A stretch of DNA of 64,000 nucleotides from Candidatus Melainabacteria bacterium (lineage in GTDB: Bacteria; Cyanobacteriota; Vampirovibrionia; Obscuribacterales; Obscuribacteraceae): NCBI GenBank assembly GCA_016212515.1, contig JACRFZ010000122.1, forward strand, positions 25,228 to 89,227, in the 5' to 3' direction. Position numbers and translations under genes: made by a program. Position 1 is the stretch's first letter, and each line of letters opens with the position of its first letter. The notes beneath the pieces were generated by a model. That model did not search any database. It was not told where the DNA came from and worked only from the letters and a program-made list of their open reading frames with translations. Positions 33,905 to 43,700 of the stretch are shown here, in pieces.

Positions 33905-34563
33905 AACGCTCGGACAATCTACCGGAAAATCTCCTCGCCCTGGCAACAAAAGAATCGCTTGGCGAAGAAGCGGTGCTATTAAGAGGCTTTGCACTCTCTA
34001 TTGATGAGGAATTGCTGCAACATATCGATGATATCACTGCCGAAACCGGCGCCCCATTTAGACAAATGGTCACCCCCGGTGGTCATACTATGTCAGTGGC
34101 TATGAGCAACTGCGGCAACCTGGGTTGGGTAACCGATGCCGGCGGCTACCGTTACACCAGAGAAGACCCGCTGAGTGGCAGAGCTTGGCCCAAAATGCCC
34201 GCCTTATTTGAGCAACTGGCCAATCGGGCAGCGGCGGAAGCCGGATTCATTGAATTTAAACCGGACGCCTGCCTGATTAACAAATACAAGCCGGGAACCA
34301 GGCTCACCCTGCACCAAGACAAGAATGAAGCCTGCTTCTCAGCCCCCATTGTTTCCGTCTCCCTCGGTCTGCCTGCCACCTTCCTCTTCGGCGGCAGCGA
34401 GCGCAGCCACAAGCAAAAGCGCATCGCGCTCTTGCACGGCGATGTAGTGGTCTGGGGAGGTGTGTCCAGATTGAATTACCACGGCATAGCACCGCTCAAA
34501 GAAGGCGTTCATCCCCTTACGGGTTCCTGCCGCTTCAACTTGACCTTCCGCCTGGCCGGCTAA
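33901..34563 (+). CDS. alkB: AlkB alpha-ketoglutarate/Fe(II)-dependent DNA dealkylase
   Basis: 220 residues, close to E. coli AlkB (216). The iron ligands are His 138, Asp 140 (LTLHQDKNE) and His 194 (NYHGIAPL); the 2-oxoglutarate arginines are 211 and 217 (CRFNLTFRLAG). The E. coli positions are H131, D133, H187, R204 and R210, a constant offset of seven. It removes methyl groups from 1-methyladenine and 3-methylcytosine. The ATGA overlap with ada shows one operon for the alkylation response. Broken pieces of a second alkB lie at 40.5 and 45.2 kb. Confidence 0.95.
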   Translation: MKRSDNLPENLLALATKESLGEEAVLLRGFALSIDEELLQHIDDITAETGAPFRQMVTPGGHTMSVAMSNCGNLGWVTDAGGYRYTREDPLSGRAWPKMPALFEQLANRAAAEAGFIEFKPDACLINKYKPGTRLTLHQDKNEACFSAPIVSVSLGLPATFLFGGSERSHKQKRIALLHGDVVVWGGVSRLNYHGIAPLKEGVHPLTGSCRFNLTFRLAG

Positions 34564-34692
34564 ACGCTCTCGGATGGATCTGTCAAAGTAGAAATATCGA
34601 GTGCTCGCAAGCGGATTGTCAGACGAAAGCAATGACCACAGCAGTTTTTCTGGGCGGTCTTTTTGTTGCTGCCGGCATAGTAAGTCTTCCTA

Positions 34693-35577
34693 TCAGCATC
34701 CATTATGTACTCCATCAAGCAATCGAGTAGCGTTCTGAACATACAAATCGGACTCAAGATATCCAGGTACGCCAATCTGCTTATGCCTCTTCAAATCATT
34801 TAAGGCCAACCTTGCCAACCCTGTTCGCCCTGCTTTGTATGCCAGAACTACATCGAGACCACTGAGGCGTCCAGTCAAATCAGGCACATTACCATTGCTT
34901 AGCGGTACCATCCGACTTGAGTTTTCGATAGAAGCGCCTGCTAAATTATTGACAAAGTGACTTCCGGAGGTCAAAAGCGGTTGCTTTAGGAGCAACAATC
35001 CTTCAGCACTCGAATTGTTAAGCATCGCTGGAATAAAATAATGCTCTAGGAACTGGATATGAACTCCGATTATCTGTGGACCATACATATTCCAAGAATC
35101 AACGGTGATGTAGGTTCCGGGAAACCCAACCAAGTCGGGCCGAAGACAATTTTTCCAAGCGTCACGAGGGTAATACTGCTCAGATAACCCTGCCTGCCAG
35201 ATAATTCGAAACGGATCAAATTCCGATTGCAATAGTTCAAAATAGAGGCGCAACACTTCAAGGTGAGTTACCGATAACTCAAAGTGATAAGAAAAAGACT
35301 CGGAGGAAACTCCGCAAACCGGAACCCAAACATAGACCAATAGCTCACCAATGACTTTCGCGTAAAGACTTTCACCTTCAGCTTCAAGCCTATTGAGAAC
35401 CACATCGATATTACTACACGGCTCGTCACCAACAAGTCCCAATAAAGAACAAAACTCTGCACGTGTTGCCTTGGAAACCAAAGTGAAATTCAATTTGCGC
35501 ATCTCAATAGAGAGCAAAGACCTGAATTCTTCAAGTACACGACAGTGTTGATCATCCAGCAAAGAAAGTTCCCTCAA
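34693..35577 (-). CDS. Hypothetical protein in AT-rich patch
   Basis: 294 residues from a TTG with GGTGG about eleven bases upstream. No signal peptide or transmembrane helix. It is mixed alpha/beta in appearance and rich in aromatic and Leu residues (FSYHFELSVTHLEVLRLYFE, FLEHYFIPAMLNNSS). Codon use is AT-richer than the operons on either side, suggesting transfer. I recognise no family and no partner. Confidence 0.55.
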   Translation of the reverse strand: MRELSLLDDQHCRVLEEFRSLLSIEMRKLNFTLVSKATRAEFCSLLGLVGDEPCSNIDVVLNRLEAEGESLYAKVIGELLVYVWVPVCGVSSESFSYHFELSVTHLEVLRLYFELLQSEFDPFRIIWQAGLSEQYYPRDAWKNCLRPDLVGFPGTYITVDSWNMYGPQIIGVHIQFLEHYFIPAMLNNSSAEGLLLLKQPLLTSGSHFVNNLAGASIENSSRMVPLSNGNVPDLTGRLSGLDVVLAYKAGRTGLARLALNDLKRHKQIGVPGYLESDLYVQNATRLLDGVHNGC

Positions 35578-35897
35578 GAGTCTAATTCCACCATCGGAAT
35601 AAATGATAAATCCAACCGTTCACTTTTAAAGGCAATTTGCCTTCAGTTGGAGGCAGTTTGCAGAGTTTACCTGATTAATCGTGCAAAGTGCCACACAGTT
35701 AGCTTCTCTCACACTTCGATTTTTGTCGCGGGTCCGAACGGACCCCGTTGGGCAAAAAAGACGGGCGAAAAACTATCATGAGGAGAGAGTGGTTTTGCCA
35801 CCCTGCCCGGGAACCACACTTGCTGTTCTTGTATATGGCAAGAAAATTACAAGTCTGGGTACAAGGTAGTTGGCTAGACAATGAAAGAATTTGTTAG
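35578..35897. other. 320-bp AT-rich divergent intergenic region
   Basis: Between two orphan genes. It contains one hairpin, GGGTCC-GAAC-GGACCC (35730-35745), with an A-run seven bases further on. No ORF is convincing. The hairpin lacks a T-run on the plus strand, and the minus strand has only a short T-run at distance; the role is unclear. Confidence 0.45.
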
Positions 35898-36278
35898 ATG
35901 AAACCCTTCTTGAGATTTTTGGCTTTCAGTTTTGTCTTCGCAATTGTGATTAGACTGAGTTTTGATCCGATGCTCCGCCTCAGAAAGTATACGTCTCAGG
36001 AAATTTTGACGGAAGCTACAAATTCAGCAGTCATTGTTTCAGTTACCAGTGAGCGTACTTTTTGGGATAAACAATGGGCTTATATTGAGTTTGAGAGTGG
36101 GCGTAAAGGTTTTGTTGATTGGAATCAGGACACCATATCTACTCTCAATCAAATTCGCAACCTGAAGGTACTCATTACATGCAGTGTATTCCCAACGCTC
36201 GAGTTCTACCTCACTGGATTCACATTACTTCTCTCATTTTATCTAAGCCGAAAACCACAACTTAGAAAGTCAGATTAG
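35898..36278 (+). CDS. Small membrane protein, hypothetical
   Basis: 126 residues: an N-terminal hydrophobic helix (LRFLAFSFVFAIVIRLSF), a polar middle of about 65 residues (with TFWDKQWAYIEFESGRKGFV), and a second helix near the end (EFYLTGFTLLLSFYLS). AT-rich like its neighbour. Two-helix topology would leave the middle outside or in the periplasm. I recognise no family. Confidence 0.5.
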   Translation: MKPFLRFLAFSFVFAIVIRLSFDPMLRLRKYTSQEILTEATNSAVIVSVTSERTFWDKQWAYIEFESGRKGFVDWNQDTISTLNQIRNLKVLITCSVFPTLEFYLTGFTLLLSFYLSRKPQLRKSD

Positions 36279-36381
36279 AAGTTAACGAACCAATACGGGT
36301 GTCATTGTTATTGTCCGCCAGCAGAAAGTGTCCTGATTGGTTTCGAATACGAACAGAAAAACTCTACAGCCGGAGAAGAGT

Positions 36382-36767
36382 TCAGGCGCATTCTGTGAGC
36401 CTCTTAATTTCCATCTTTAATGGATTGCTGATACCATTCGGACCTCCCTTAATGATCGCACGTAATCCATCCTCAAAGCTCACGATCGCGTGTCCATTTC
36501 TAGTTTGCTAGTGTCGAACCACGAGCTCATCTGCGAGATCCGCAACCTTCTCTCTCCTTTGAATAGTCCTAACAATTTCACCGGGCGCAACATTTGGACC
36601 ACCAGATCCAACTTGAAGACCATTGCCGTCCTTACTACCGGCCGCCAAGCCGACCGGGCCCAGTCCGGCAACGGCCAAAGCAATCTGCGTGAGAATCACA
36701 CCCTCAATGATTCTCCTTCGCCTGCTACAACATGTTCGACAATGTGCTCAATGAACCACGACCAAAG
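36382..36767 (-). pseudogene. Relic of a possible polymorphic-toxin C-terminal region
   Basis: Read on the minus strand with one frameshift near 36700 and one in-frame TAG (36508-36510), the sequence gives WFIEHIVEHVVAGEGE, then VILTQIALAVAGLGPVGLAA, then REKVADLADELVVRH-stop-QTRNGHAIVSFEDGL and RAIIKGGPNGISNPL. The GHAIVS..DG.RAI..GGP.GI segment recalls the start of a toxin domain found at the ends of some secreted polymorphic toxins. Two disruptions in 390 bases make this a decayed gene. The family link is from memory and weak. Confidence 0.35.
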
Positions 36768-36823
36768 CTACCCCGTCCTCACAATCAACGGTAACTCAAG
36801 CAATTCTGCTGGTGGCCACAAGC

Positions 36824-37294
36824 TCACTTGATTCTGACGATTGGAAAGGTATAGGTTTTGCGAAATGTTAGTTTGCCGTCTTGCAAAATTCCGGCATCAA
36901 AAAAGGCCAGCACGCCGAAAGGCATAGTTGCCTTAGTGGTGGTGGTGACTGAAACATAGGGAGAAGTCTGTGAAGGCGGGCTACCGGCGAAATCCTGATA
37001 AACCAGAGGGGCGGCAATCTGCGGAGCATCCAAGAAGCTCGAGGAAGAGTAACCTTTCACCACAGCATTGGCCAGCCGGGTCGATTCACCTATGTCTTTC
37101 CCCTGGGCGGCATTGCGGCAAGCATCACGGCAGACTCGATCATTTAAATAAGCTCCGAAAATGATAATGCCCAGGTGCAGTGACAAAAGCACAAAGACAA
37201 CCATAAGAAAACTGCCGCTGGCCAGTTCCACCGACAGTGAGCCCCGGCAAGAGCGCCTGCCGGAAACTACAATCAACCCTGCTTGCGATGACAT
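36824..37294 (-). CDS. TadE-like minor pilin/pseudopilin
   Basis: 156 residues. A short basic leader (SGRRSCRGSLSVELA) precedes one transmembrane helix (about 28-50), then DRVCRDACRNAAQGKDIGES, the TadE-type continuation, and a beta-rich end. TadE proteins are processed like prepilins and are part of the Flp/Tad pilus apparatus. AGGGGGG precedes the ATG. It is the last gene of a TPR-TadE-TadG-TadE run, 14 bp after the TadG-like gene. The secretion ATPase and the channel are not in this window. Confidence 0.75.
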   Translation of the reverse strand: MSSQAGLIVVSGRRSCRGSLSVELASGSFLMVVFVLLSLHLGIIIFGAYLNDRVCRDACRNAAQGKDIGESTRLANAVVKGYSSSSFLDAPQIAAPLVYQDFAGSPPSQTSPYVSVTTTTKATMPFGVLAFFDAGILQDGKLTFRKTYTFPIVRIK

Positions 37295-37308
37295 GATTAG
37301 TATCCCCC

Positions 37309-39093
37309 CTACTTATTCGACACCAGCTTCACAAGGCGTCTGGCAATCTTGGCAAAAGTGGTGCGTAACTGAGAACTATCGGTAACCAGGTTGAAGGTAC
37401 CGCCATGACCGGCGATAGCGGCCATGCCGCCTGTGGTAGGGTCGGAATTGGTGTCGTTGAGAATCTTTTCCTGGTCGGCAATAATCATCGGATTCTGGGC
37501 CAAGCCGATGGTATATACGGCGATTCCGGCGTCGCGCGCCTCTACGGCGGCAAGTCTGGCATTGGCCTCGGGGTCGGAACTCAAAGGACCGGCCGGAATG
37601 GTCGGTTCGCCATCGGTGAAAAGAATGATGGCTTTAACACTACCAGTGCGACTATTACTCTTCAGGTCTTGCACCGCAGCATGCACCGAAGCACCAATAT
37701 TAGTGGCACCGAGGGGCACACAACTCTTGATGGAAGTATTCACCTGGCTGAACTGCGTGGAGCCTGGATTCTTGCTGATAGTTACCCGTGGCAGAGGGAA
37801 TCCCTGCAAAACGCCATAAGGAGCGGCGTCATCAAGATTGTGCCATTGCTCTGTGCTTGCACTATCGACGCCCACATCAGCATCAAAAGCGACGAAGCCG
37901 AAATGACTATCTGCATCGGTATTGAGTATTTGAGTCATGGTCAATACTGCCTCTTTGGCATCAGCCATAGGCTTCAATTGCTTCTGGGCCGCTTCAAAAT
38001 AAGCCTTCTGGTAGCCTGGTCTGGGAGACACCGAAACGGCTGTGTTGGCTCTACTACTGCTGAAGACCGAGCTATTCTCCAGGTTGCCTCGAGAGGCTTC
38101 AATAAGCGTGGCCAGATCTGGGAAGGCATATCCATCATAGCTAAAGCCACCAAAGGTAGTATTGCCGTCGATATTAACCACAACATCGGTAAAGGTCTTA
38201 AAGCCATCAAAAGTGAAGGCGGTACCAGGCGGACAGTTTCCAGGCGGAGCACCGGCCTCGGGATAGACGCCGCCGGAACGCAATCCACTTACACCGTAAT
38301 AGCTTGCCAGATATTCGGAGAAATAGGCTTTGGCATTCCAATAAGACTCAGTTAAAAGCTGGGGAAAGGTTCCATTCAAGCTGGTTCCAGTTATGGCAGG
38401 CTTGAGAATGTCGAAGATTCGCCCCTGCATTATTCCATTTGCACCATTGACGGCGGAATAGACAATTTTGCCGCCCCCAAGGGTGTCATCCCAGACGCGC
38501 TTGCTGAAAGTAACGGGAGTCTGATCATCCATAGAGCCGGAGACGTCGAAGCATATGACTATGTCCAGTTTGGGAACGGCACTGGTGGAAACGGCCGTCA
38601 CACCCCATGATTTAATACCAAGAAACTTACCGAAAGCCAGATCGCTGCCGTTGCAGGAGCGTATCTTAACGACCTTGCCATTGGCACTCGTAATGGGCTC
38701 CGGCAGCATGGTCACCGGATTGAGGAATTCGAAAAAGAGTTTGGCTTCGCCGCTTGCACACTCCAAAAGAGATGGAGAGGCAACCACGACGGAGTTGCTC
38801 AAAGGCACGCCCAGGGTAGTATTCGACTTGAATATCTTGACCGCACTCTCGATGGCATCGAGGTGTGCCTGAGTCGGGTTGGTATTATCGGAGCTGGCAA
38901 GCGTGGCAGCTCCGGTAAGAGCAGCGGCATCAGAGGCATTCTGCAGTTCCTGCTTGGCCAAATAGAGCCTGGAAAATTCGAAGACAAGCACCGCAATGAG
39001 AGGGAAAAGCACCAGAGCAAAAAGCATGAGCAAAGAAAGGATGCCCTGCCCTCTGGATCGAACTCTGCTTAGTGGTTTATTTAAATGAGACAT
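37309..39093 (-). CDS. TadG-like protein with vWA domain
   Basis: About 594 residues from ATG 39093; a GTG at 39144 overlapping the upstream stop is also possible. The N-terminus is RSRGQGILSLLMLFALVLFP ... EFSRLYLAKQELQNASDAAA, the TadG leader helix. A vWA domain follows with the MIDAS-type DVSGSMDD and later FTDGEPTIP. TadG anchors Tad pilus machinery in the envelope. It is flanked by two TadE-like genes in one operon. Function here is likely surface attachment or pilus assembly. Confidence 0.8.
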   Translation of the reverse strand: MSHLNKPLSRVRSRGQGILSLLMLFALVLFPLIAVLVFEFSRLYLAKQELQNASDAAALTGAATLASSDNTNPTQAHLDAIESAVKIFKSNTTLGVPLSNSVVVASPSLLECASGEAKLFFEFLNPVTMLPEPITSANGKVVKIRSCNGSDLAFGKFLGIKSWGVTAVSTSAVPKLDIVICFDVSGSMDDQTPVTFSKRVWDDTLGGGKIVYSAVNGANGIMQGRIFDILKPAITGTSLNGTFPQLLTESYWNAKAYFSEYLASYYGVSGLRSGGVYPEAGAPPGNCPPGTAFTFDGFKTFTDVVVNIDGNTTFGGFSYDGYAFPDLATLIEASRGNLENSSVFSSSRANTAVSVSPRPGYQKAYFEAAQKQLKPMADAKEAVLTMTQILNTDADSHFGFVAFDADVGVDSASTEQWHNLDDAAPYGVLQGFPLPRVTISKNPGSTQFSQVNTSIKSCVPLGATNIGASVHAAVQDLKSNSRTGSVKAIILFTDGEPTIPAGPLSSDPEANARLAAVEARDAGIAVYTIGLAQNPMIIADQEKILNDTNSDPTTGGMAAIAGHGGTFNLVTDSSQLRTTFAKIARRLVKLVSNK

Positions 39094-39143
39094 GTTTGGA
39101 AACCTAAAAAATACTCGAAGAAACTTAAGGGAAGCGGTGCTCA

Positions 39144-39725
39144 CTACAGGGTCAGCCCCTGCGGATTTTCGCAGTATTGCCTGGCGGTCATATCGAATAC
39201 CAGCGGAGCGGACACACCGGCAATCGGTATGGGACTGGGAATCGGCACAAGGGGACTGGCGGAGCAGCGGGCAGAGACCTGTATCTGGTAAGTGTTGACA
39301 CTCACATCGGCAGGATCAGTCAAAGGAGAAAGGCGGGCAACGGTGGACTGCGTATCTATATTAGTAATGAGTATCTCAGTCTTGATGTTTTCGACATCAA
39401 TACCAGAGAAGGCATTCTTAGCATTTTGCAGTTTGCTCTGCGCTTCATTCACGGCAGAGGGATGGCCGTCCACCGGAGCAAGGAAACTACCGGCACGGGC
39501 CGCGGAAAAGCTAGCCATGTGAATGCCGGCATATAGGAAGGAACAGCGCAAAAAGGCCGCACTTAAATTAAGCAGCGGAAAGGCAATAACTACAAACAAG
39601 ATCCACAAAACAACGGGCAGTTCAGCTAGAAGCGAGCCACAGCCGGGTCGGCGCCGCCGGCTGAGACCGACTCTCGGGAGAGAGCCAATACTTAGCTTCC
39701 TTGATGCCTTTACTTTGAATTTCAT
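39144..39725 (-). CDS. TadE-like minor pilin/pseudopilin
   Basis: 193 residues. A basic leader (RRRRPGCGSLLAELP) precedes one transmembrane helix (VVLWILFVVIAFPLLNLSAA); AGIHMASFSAARAGS is the TadE-type helix continuation. The rest is beta-rich with two Cys in the C-terminal half. The stop overlaps the GTG alternative start of the TadG-like gene. First pilin-like gene of the operon, 40 bp after the TPR gene. Confidence 0.75.
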   Translation of the reverse strand: MKFKVKASRKLSIGSLPRVGLSRRRRPGCGSLLAELPVVLWILFVVIAFPLLNLSAAFLRCSFLYAGIHMASFSAARAGSFLAPVDGHPSAVNEAQSKLQNAKNAFSGIDVENIKTEILITNIDTQSTVARLSPLTDPADVSVNTYQIQVSARCSASPLVPIPSPIPIAGVSAPLVFDMTARQYCENPQGLTL

Positions 39726-39765
39726 CTTCCTTCTACCCGCTTTAAACAGTGCCGCCTTTAAACAA

Positions 39766-40341
39766 TCAGCGTTCCGTGGCAGAGCGACGCGGTCCGCCTC
39801 TTGCGGCGGCGCCGGCTTGCAAATCCGGTTCCGCCTTGCTACTAATCAAGAAAAGTACCTTTAGCTTCTCCCGCCCCCAGTGACTGGCAACAACCGCGGA
39901 AGCCTCTCGACAGGCCTGCATCGCCGCCTGTCGCTGGTGACTAGACAAGAGAAACTCGACATACCGCAGATGGTATCTCTCACTAGTGTTATCGAGCCTG
40001 AGAGCTTCCTTCAAAAACTTGCCGGCCTGGGCAAAATCATCTTGATGGGCATGGCTTTCCGCCAACCAGTAGAAATCAACGGCGCTTGCCGCCGAAGAGT
40101 TACACAAGTGCTGATAGAGACCGGCAGCCTGCGCAAACCGACCAGCCTGATAAGCAGACTGCGCCCGCAGGCGAATCTCAGATAATGAGGAGGCAGCACC
40201 GGTTAGAGGCTGCCCGTAGGCCAGAACTCTTCCCTCGCTTTCAGCCGCCGCAGCGAAGCAGCCAGACACCTGCGCGGCAACTAAGGAACCAACCACTGCC
40301 AGGGTGGAGAAAGCGCGATGGAGTGCAAAACCGGTACTCAT
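39766..40341 (-). CDS. Exported TPR protein
   Basis: 191 residues: N-terminal signal peptide (FSTLAVVGSLVAAQVSGCFA, possibly a lipoprotein as a Cys lies near its end), then about three TPR units (LRAQSAYQAGRFAQAAGLYQ, FYWLAESHAHQDDFAQAGKF), and a basic/Ala-rich tail. It precedes the Tad pilin genes on the same strand, so it is probably a periplasmic helper of that system, similar in role to TadD. Confidence 0.7.
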   Translation of the reverse strand: MSTGFALHRAFSTLAVVGSLVAAQVSGCFAAAAESEGRVLAYGQPLTGAASSLSEIRLRAQSAYQAGRFAQAAGLYQHLCNSSAASAVDFYWLAESHAHQDDFAQAGKFLKEALRLDNTSERYHLRYVEFLLSSHQRQAAMQACREASAVVASHWGREKLKVLFLISSKAEPDLQAGAAARGGPRRSATER

Positions 40342-40525
40342 CTAAGAGGCATCCTTATGGAGGGCATGGAGGCAACATAGATTGTTGACGGTGACAATTC
40401 CATTACAGCTCTTGCGGGAAATACGATGTCGAGAGCGATTCAAAGCACTCAACGGCACAAGCGCAGATAGCCGAAGTGGTACATTCAGAAAACTCACCCG
40501 AGAGCGGGCGGGACGGAAATCCAAA
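40342..40525. other. Spacer between Tad operon and alkB remnant
   Basis: No supported gene; ORFs in both directions here are short and lack plausible starts. It contains the upstream region of the TPR/Tad operon. Confidence 0.5.
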
Positions 40526-40591
40526 GTTTCCGCCTCCCTCGGTCTGCCTACCGCCTTCCTCTTCGGAGGCAGCGAGCGCAGCCACAAACGC
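40526..40591 (+). pseudogene. alkB remnant, internal fragment
   Basis: 64 of these bases align to alkB 34351-34414 with five differences and translate as VSASLGLPTAFLFGGSERSHK, against VSVSLGLPATFLFGGSERSHK in the intact gene. The sequence before and after is unrelated to alkB. It belongs with the fragment at 45232-45321. Confidence 0.8.
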
Positions 40592-40796
40592 TTGTTAGCG
40601 TTTCAGCCTACTAGCCGGGGCTGTTTTACTCCCTAATCGGCAGAAGCAATGCAAGGTTCTGAAATAACGATTGGTGAAGTCAATCGGGCGAGTTCCCACA
40701 TTTAAACCTCTTGAGATTGTGTAAAGGCGATGCAAAAGGATTATGTATAGACGGTGTTGACATTGAGTCCTATCCAATGTCGCCTCAAGTTGCTCA

Positions 40797-43700
40797 CTAT
40801 TCATTTCTGTAGAAGGTCACCCCTTCGCTGAAATCACCGACCTCTGCATACTTTGGTGGTATTACTTCAACACCTCGTTCGTTGATAAAGCCCCATTTGC
40901 TGCCATTGCAAAATGCTGCCAAACCATCACTAAACTGTCTCATTGTCTGATATTTGGGAGCAATTATTAGCTGGCCGCTTCTGGTCATCAAACCTGAGCG
41001 ATTTTCAGAATCGATGACTTGATAGTAGGCACCCGGCAGGCGCAATATGTTTGAATACTTGTCAGACAAAATTTTGCCGTTTCTATCTATGAGATAGGCT
41101 TGGTTGCTTTTGTGCACTATGGCGACTCCGTCTGCAAAGTCATTTGCATAGTCAAAACTCGCATCGATAGCAGGCTTGCCTGTTGTGTCTATATATGAGT
41201 ATTTGCCAGTCATTTCTGACTGCACCGCAGCGATACCTTCGCAAAATACCCCTGCTTTCAAAAATTTAGCAGGTAGTACGACTGCTCCGGTTTCGTCTTT
41301 GTAGCCAAATCGTTCGGGGCTTTGATCTTCCGTCCTGTACGGCGTCGGAAACACTTGTGACAGCATCTTTGTCGAGGCGCATTTAGAAGTTGAAATTTGC
41401 TTTTGAGCATCCTCGGGCAAAGATGACGTTAGAATCTCGAATCTGATGGGGACGCCTATTTCTTGTCGAGTGCAGCCAGAGTCTTCGATGCCGATACTCT
41501 GAAAGACCTTAATACTGCTAACTGATTCAATTAGGGGAATGGGATCTGTAACGTTGATTCTTCCAGTGTAAAGTGGTTTTCCTGTTAGGTCGCAGATACT
41601 TGTCTTGCCTGAAGACCTGGTAAGGAACAGTTCTTTTGATAAGGCTATTGGCATAGTTACATCTAGCGACTTTAGTGCCTTTCCCGTTTTATCGATCAAA
41701 GAGAATGGCCTATCATAACCGTATTCGGCTATTGGCAGTATCTGATCACGCACCGCCGCCAGTGCGATGCCTTTGTAAAAGAGTGATGCTTCATAAAATT
41801 TGGCTGGGATTACCCAGTTGCCTTTTCTGTCAATATATCCGCAGTTGTGCGACACCGGATCTTTAGCTACGCACAGCCCGTCTACAAAGGGCGAGATTTT
41901 TTCAAACGCTGCTGCAGTCAATTGTTTGCCTGACATATCTATTAAGCCGTACTTTGCTGCGCTCGGATAGAGTCCATCTGCTTTTGCTTTAAACTCATCA
42001 AACAGAGCTTTGTCCTTCCTCCCAATGATAGTGAGGTAGGTTGAAAAATTATCGAAACGTCCCTGTACTATGCGAGGACTCAAGCCTAGCGGACGGTCTT
42101 GTAAGATCGTAAAGCACTTACGAATCCATACAGCGGATTCTCTAATACGCCCTCTATCAGCGAGAAAGCAAGCGTAATTATACATCGCATCTAGTGGTAC
42201 TTGCCTAACCGGCGGGCTAAATGCATCTGTTGTGGCGACTTTGTTATCGGTTGCGCTAGCTGCAGATTTATAACAATTCTCTGCTTGGATCATGAGTCCC
42301 ATCCTGTAATAGATGTTGCCCATGGAGAGCAAGTCATCATAGGCTTCAAACTTAGAATATTGACGAAGCCTCTTTTGATATTGCCGGTCTAGTAATGCTA
42401 ACAACTTCTGATTGTTTTGCGATCGTGAATACACGTGCATGAGTAAATCAAAACCATATTCTGGATCTGCCTGGTTTATTTTATTTGCAAGCGCTTCGGC
42501 TTTTTCGAAATTTCCCTGGATGCAATAGAGCCTAACTAATTCCAAAATTGTACTTGAGCCGTCGATGCGCCCGTCCGATAGACTCAATTCTAGGTCGGCT
42601 TGAATTTCCAGAGATTCTATTTGCTTTTCTGTCGAAGCGAAATAGTATGTAAAGCGCTGCGGTACGTTTTGTTCCCTTAGTCTAGCGCGAGCATCTTTAA
42701 ATGGATCGCCTGGTTCACCAGGACCAATTACATTGCCATCAGATAGGGCAATATATTCCAATAAGGCACCTGAATTACTCAGACTTTGCGGGCGCCTAAC
42801 TGGTGATAGAGCGCTCAGTCTCTTTGACAAATCCAAATGTGATGTTTTGGATGCAGCACCTTTCAAAAGTTTGAAGTTACTGCTGCCATCAACCTGGAGT
42901 GCGACCATTATTCTAAGAGGATTAGTAATGACGATGTCCCTAGATGCGGCTTTGAGCTGACTGCGTATTGCATTATCTAGTTCTCTCAATTGCTCAATCG
43001 TGGGTGAGGCACAAGATTCTGTTGACGGTTTACTACTTGTGGCCGTTTGCGCCTCAATTATTGCTACCGGTGCGTAACCATCGGAAAAATCCATGGCCTT
43101 GTCAAATTTAAACGGTATTCTTACTATGCCATTTGTGTCTATATAGCCGTATTTTTGACCGTTTTCTGTATTCTTGCATGCTAGTATCAGTGGAGAATTT
43201 CCGCCAATCGAGAGATACTCGTATTCCGCCGGAATCAATGTGTTCCCGTTGAGATCAAGCGCACCTATCTTTCTTGGAAGGAGGGCACTTAGGTCCCGGT
43301 GCAATCCTAAAATAGCCGGACTAGTCGTTATGACTATTAACGGTTGTCCGTGTTGGCGCAGGAGTGCACCTTGAGGCAACTTAATTTTGGTAGCGCCTTT
43401 GGTATCAATAATTAAATGCTGATTTTCTCGCTGGACTTGGGCAAAGCCACCTGCGAAGTTGGTGGCACTGATGAAGGTAGGGGCTATAGGTACCTTCCCC
43501 TGCCTGTCGAGGTATCCATAGTTTTGGATGCAAGACGCTATTGGCAACACATCTGCTTGAAATGGAATGAGATCTTGGTCAAACCATACTAGAAAGCTGG
43601 GCGGCTTATCTTTGATCAGTTTGACGGCGATTGCTTGATCTTCGATTGTAATAACTCCCAGTCCAAAATCGTTATCACTTTTGATGCCACCATCACCGGG

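Noticed and set aside
35730..35745. GGGTCC-GAAC-GGACCC as an intrinsic terminator
   Set aside because: No T-run follows on either strand at suitable distance; the A-run lies seven bases away and the genes beside it are divergent.
40382..40636. 84-codon ORF as a functional gene
   Set aside because: Only its middle resembles AlkB; flanks are unrelated. Kept as a pseudogene fragment instead.
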